Assembly: GCF_001422725.1 (NCBI RefSeq)
Contig: NZ_LMMA01000023.1
Span: 384,405 to 448,404 of the forward strand
Source: Flavobacterium sp. Leaf82
GTDB lineage: Bacteria > Bacteroidota > Bacteroidia > Flavobacteriales > Flavobacteriaceae
DNA: 64,000 nt
Reading direction: 5' to 3'
Under the pieces are notes generated by a model. The model was not told the DNA's origin and searched no databases. It was given only the letters and a program-made list of their open reading frames with translations. Each line of letters starts with the position of its first letter. The stretch's first letter is position 1. The translations under genes were made by a program, and so were the position numbers. Below are positions 61,301-64,000 of the stretch, piece by piece.

Positions 61301-61471
61301 CATCTTGATTTAAAAGACAAATTGCCAACCAACTTCAAGAAAATCATAGAAAATTATGTTGATATATTAACCAAAACGAATCAGAAACCATCGGCTCAGG
61401 CAATTGTTTTCTTTGAGCAATGGAAAGATAATGCATCGCTTAAATCGTTGATTAAGCAAATTTTAAAATAA
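58379..61471 (+). CDS. WGR-domain protein with HEAT-like repeats
   Basis: This 1030-residue protein begins with a WGR domain (about 1-70; [30 protein letters not shown]), the nucleic-acid or PARP-linked domain also seen in E. coli MolR/YehI relatives. The rest is a long helical-repeat array (HEAT-like) with no catalytic motif. It ends 6 bases before the SWIM-domain gene, so they form an operon. In relatives, such WGR proteins sit with SWIM, MoxR-AAA and vWA genes; the last two are absent here. Confidence 0.85.
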   Translation: [1030 protein letters not shown]

Positions 61472-61477
61472 AGAAAA

Positions 61478-62806
61478 ATGACAGATCTCGAATATAATTA
61501 TAAAGGAATTTCGACTTACAGTAAAACCAAAGGCATCAACAATCTGGTTCTGGCACACCAAACCGAAATTGAAGAAGTCAATAACATTCCATGTTTTTTC
61601 TGGGGAAGTTTGACAGATCCTTATGTTACCGCAAAATGCTGGACTACGATTGCCAAAGTCGTTCGTTCCAGTTTTGGACCAACTCCGCCAAGTCTTCGCG
61701 ATCCTATTGTTTCGGCAGGATCTGAACGTTTGCGTTTTGAGGGGTTTTCGTCCTGCAATGGCGTTTATGTGCGACTCGACATGAAACCCGAAGCGATCGA
61801 CGGAGAATTTATCGCCAACGGAACGACGAATGTCGATTTTAATGACCCGATGCTGAATGCCTTAAATGCGATTCAGAAAAACGAAAAAGTAACCCTTGCC
61901 GTTGGTCAGCAGGATGTTCAGGTGATAACCAGCAAAGCAAAAGTAACGGAGAAAAAAGTGACTTTACCCATGCGCTGGATAAAAGGTTTAACGAGCGTAC
62001 AATTGTATCTTGCTGATATGGATATTAAGTTTGAATTGAATAAAATTCAGACGATTCAGTTGTTTCAAAGTTTACCAAAAGGAACCGTAAAAGGTGATTT
62101 TTTTATTACCAAAAGAGCCGGAAAATTTATGTTTTCGACTTTGGCAACGGCCGATAGCGTTAGAATTGGCGGCGTACAGCGCTTACGATTATTAGAAGGA
62201 ATTTTGGCCATTGTAGATAAAATTTTCATTTACGAATCGTCAGATAAACAAACTTGCGCGATTGTGGCTGAGTTTGGAAAAATGCAGCTTCTCATGGCAT
62301 TTTCTCCAGATTCGTACCGAGGATTTTCAGGAGAAGGAAATGTGCTCGAAACCATGACCGAAAACTTACCTATAGAATGGGTTTACGGTTTAAACAGTTT
62401 ACTTAAATCAAACGAAACTTTTGACCCAACAATGCTTTCTATCGAAAATGATATCGATTTTGGAACCATGGACAATCTAGCTTCGAATTTATCCTCGATG
62501 GGATTATTGGGTTATGATTTAAGCGAAAAAGCACATTTTTACCGCCGACTTCCGTTTAAAACCGAACGTATTTTATCGCTGAATCCGAGGTTGAAAAATG
62601 CCAAAAAACTAATCGATAACGAAGACATCGAAATCGTCGAACGAAGAGCCAATTATATCGAAGCCAAAGTAAAAGGTTCAGGCGTTTTGCACAAAGTTAT
62701 TATCGACAATAATTCGCAACGATGTACCTGCGACTGGTTTACGGCTTATCAGGGTAAAAGAGGAATTTGCAAGCATATTTTGGGAGTTAAGATGATAATT
62801 TCCTGA
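61478..62806 (+). CDS. SWIM zinc-finger protein
   Basis: This 442-residue protein ends in a SWIM zinc finger, C416-x-C418 ... C431-x-H433 (RCTCDWF and GICKHILG), preceded by a large strand-rich region that is typical of the SWIM proteins paired with WGR/HEAT genes (comparable with E. coli YehQ). The domain likely binds DNA or protein. It starts 6 bases after the WGR gene and is closed by a bidirectional terminator, which marks the end of the two-gene operon. Confidence 0.88.
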   Translation: MTDLEYNYKGISTYSKTKGINNLVLAHQTEIEEVNNIPCFFWGSLTDPYVTAKCWTTIAKVVRSSFGPTPPSLRDPIVSAGSERLRFEGFSSCNGVYVRLDMKPEAIDGEFIANGTTNVDFNDPMLNALNAIQKNEKVTLAVGQQDVQVITSKAKVTEKKVTLPMRWIKGLTSVQLYLADMDIKFELNKIQTIQLFQSLPKGTVKGDFFITKRAGKFMFSTLATADSVRIGGVQRLRLLEGILAIVDKIFIYESSDKQTCAIVAEFGKMQLLMAFSPDSYRGFSGEGNVLETMTENLPIEWVYGLNSLLKSNETFDPTMLSIENDIDFGTMDNLASNLSSMGLLGYDLSEKAHFYRRLPFKTERILSLNPRLKNAKKLIDNEDIEIVERRANYIEAKVKGSGVLHKVIIDNNSQRCTCDWFTAYQGKRGICKHILGVKMIIS

Positions 62807-62827
62807 GATTAGTTTTTGATATAAAAG

Positions 62828-62855
62828 AAAATCGCCCTGATATTGGGGCGATTTT
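62828..62855. terminator. bidirectional terminator, convergent genes
   Basis: Stem AAAATCGCCC / GGGCGATTTT with an 8-base loop and A/T-rich flanks, between the SWIM gene (plus) and the polyvalent-type kinase (minus). Confidence 0.85.
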
Positions 62856-62926
62856 AGATGCAGATTATACGGATTCGCTTTCGCGAAAACGCGGATTTGT
62901 ACGGATTTTTTTTAAGTCTAAATAAT

Positions 62927-63553
62927 TTAAGGTTTATAAAAGTCTTCTATAACATAAAAAACGGTGTCGATAAAAAATAAAGCTCCCTGAAAAGTCAAAA
63001 CATTTTCATCATGTAAATCTTCAAGGATAATTCCTAATTCCGGATTAAAATAATCGTTGTTTCTGGTGTTAACAAAACCGTTTGAGGTTAAAAAAACTTT
63101 TACGTTTTCTAATTCTGTATCACTATCAGACTCTACAAAACGCTGTTCTACTACGGCATATACTATTTTGTTTTGTTCATAAAAACCAATTAATTGATAT
63201 GCAGTATCAGGAAAATAGAAATTATTTAATAATAAATTATTCAAATAATCTTCCCAACTTTCATAATAAATACTATCATTTAGCTTTATTACTTTATGCT
63301 TGTTTTGAAGGTAAACTTTTTGCTCTGCTCCCGAGGAAATGAAAGCATTGATATTAATTGATGTAATCCAGAAACCATTCCTGTCACAGAACTGTTTTAT
63401 TAGCGCTGTTTCTTCACTTTTGATTTGCTTGCCTGACTCAAACGTTCCGCTTGGGCTCTTGCTTTTTCTAAGGTAACCGGAGATTGCTTGGATAGAATTT
63501 CCATGCCTAACTTGGCTCTTTCCTGAAATGATATTTTGTAGTCCATTTTTCAT
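62927..63553 (-). CDS. polyvalent-type protein kinase domain protein
   Basis: This 208-residue protein matches the small Kinase-PolyVal family (PF18762). It has a nucleotide-loop-like SSGAEQKVYL (73-82), a VIKL segment with K90, SWEDYLNNLLLNNFYFPDTAYQLIGF, a catalytic-loop-like EDLHDENVL (178-186) and FIDTVF with D196 as the DFG-like Asp. The family is found in the long polyvalent proteins of phages and conjugative elements, and also stand-alone in Bacteroidota. The N-terminal 65 residues are helical. It probably came from a mobile element. Confidence 0.82.
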   Translation of the reverse strand: MKNGLQNIISGKSQVRHGNSIQAISGYLRKSKSPSGTFESGKQIKSEETALIKQFCDRNGFWITSININAFISSGAEQKVYLQNKHKVIKLNDSIYYESWEDYLNNLLLNNFYFPDTAYQLIGFYEQNKIVYAVVEQRFVESDSDTELENVKVFLTSNGFVNTRNNDYFNPELGIILEDLHDENVLTFQGALFFIDTVFYVIEDFYKP

Positions 63554-63566
63554 GAAGTTTATAATA

Positions 63567-63574
63567 CAAATATA
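63567..63574 (-). promoter_or_regulatory. -7 element of the kinase gene
   Basis: TATATTTG on the minus strand, 13 bases before ATG 63553. It supports this gene being expressed. No clear -33. Confidence 0.55.
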
Positions 63575-63809
63575 AAGATTTAAAGTTACTATTTACTTCA
63601 TCCTATATAAAGTAAGAAAAAGCGCATATTTATTAAATAAGAAAAACAATTAAAACTATACTTTTTGTAAATCATTTTACTTTTAATCTTCTTGATAAAG
63701 TTTGTTGAGCTTTACAACATTTGTTCTAGCTGAAATAAAAAAGTCGAATATTTAGAAAATATCACAAAAAATGAAATAACATTCTTGATAAAAGAATTTC
63801 TTACTATAT

Positions 63810-63835
63810 AAATGTGCAATGAAAGTTGCACATTT
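63810..63835 (+). terminator. hairpin terminator without an assigned gene
   Basis: Perfect 10-base stem AAATGTGCAA / TTGCACATTT with a 6-base loop and T-run. No coding frame precedes it in 63575-63809, so a small non-coding transcript is possible. The stretch 63836-64000 is very AT-rich and I see nothing else in it. Confidence 0.7.
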
Positions 63836-64000
63836 TTTTGTTTTTATAATAGTTAAGATTAGTTTTTATACATGCATCGTTTTTAGATTATTTCTCATTA
63901 TTTAATAAAATTAATGGTTAAAAAATTGTTTAATATATTATTTTGTAATATTTTTACTTCAATTTATTTGAACTAATAAATAGCAAAGTAAGAAATTATT

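Overview
The window looks like a chromosomal segment of a Flavobacterium-like member of the Bacteroidota. The DNA is AT-rich. Several promoters match the Bacteroidota form (TTTG, a 19-21 base spacer, then TAnnTTTG), as at both tRNA-His genes, purL and a tiny peptide gene. Other lineage marks are a secreted nuclease with a type IX secretion C-terminal tail, bacillithiol synthesis (BshB1), an orphan TonB-type outer-membrane barrel, many short lipoproteins, and gene starts preceded by A-rich leaders rather than strong Shine-Dalgarno sites. No rRNA, CRISPR array or transposase gene was seen.

Layout. 0-4 kb: a cut-off lipoprotein, a divergent XRE regulator/SymE-like module with palindromic operators, an arginase-family enzyme, a lipoprotein beta-carbonic anhydrase and a SUFU-domain protein. 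4-24 kb: an accessory stretch of mostly small single-gene units: GNATs, three DUF1801 proteins, lipoproteins, an NmrA/AraC pair, a racemase, a beta-lactamase-like protein, an MBL hydrolase, a lactonase, a LOG protein, an AraC regulator divergent from DoxX and a deacetylase, an AHSA1 protein, a 2H phosphoesterase, VOC and DUF2625. 24-34 kb: a CPA2 antiporter, L-serine dehydratase, an SH3 protein, panB, a four-helix-bundle gene boxed by inverted repeats, an RluA-type pseudouridine synthase and an aldehyde dehydrogenase. 34-43 kb: a large hybrid histidine kinase, a YpfJ-like protease, two tRNA-His genes, bshB1, isochorismate synthase and a hotdog thioesterase (menaquinone pathway). 43-57 kb: a beta-helix lipoprotein, the type IX nuclease, purL, the outer-membrane receptor and an acyl-CoA ligase. 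57-64 kb: an orphan 193-residue gene, tiny peptide-like transcription units, a WGR/HEAT plus SWIM pair and a small polyvalent-type kinase.

The gaps are unusually rich in palindromic and tandem repeats: a recurring element of about 100 bases built on GTCATTTCGA, a 53-base tandem array, a folded GCGTTA...TAACGC element, and several long perfect hairpins. One piece of such repeat DNA appears to lie in frame inside purL.

The best candidates for something undescribed are: (1) the tiny minus-strand genes between 57.4 and 58.2 kb, two of which carry their own promoter and terminator, next to an orphan protein; (2) the inverted-repeat-boxed four-helix-bundle cassette at 30.9-31.5 kb; (3) the XRE/SymE-like module with three ordered operator sites; and (4) the WGR-SWIM pair that lacks the usual AAA/vWA partners nearby. 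Functions given for known families rest on recognised motifs; nothing here was searched against a database.
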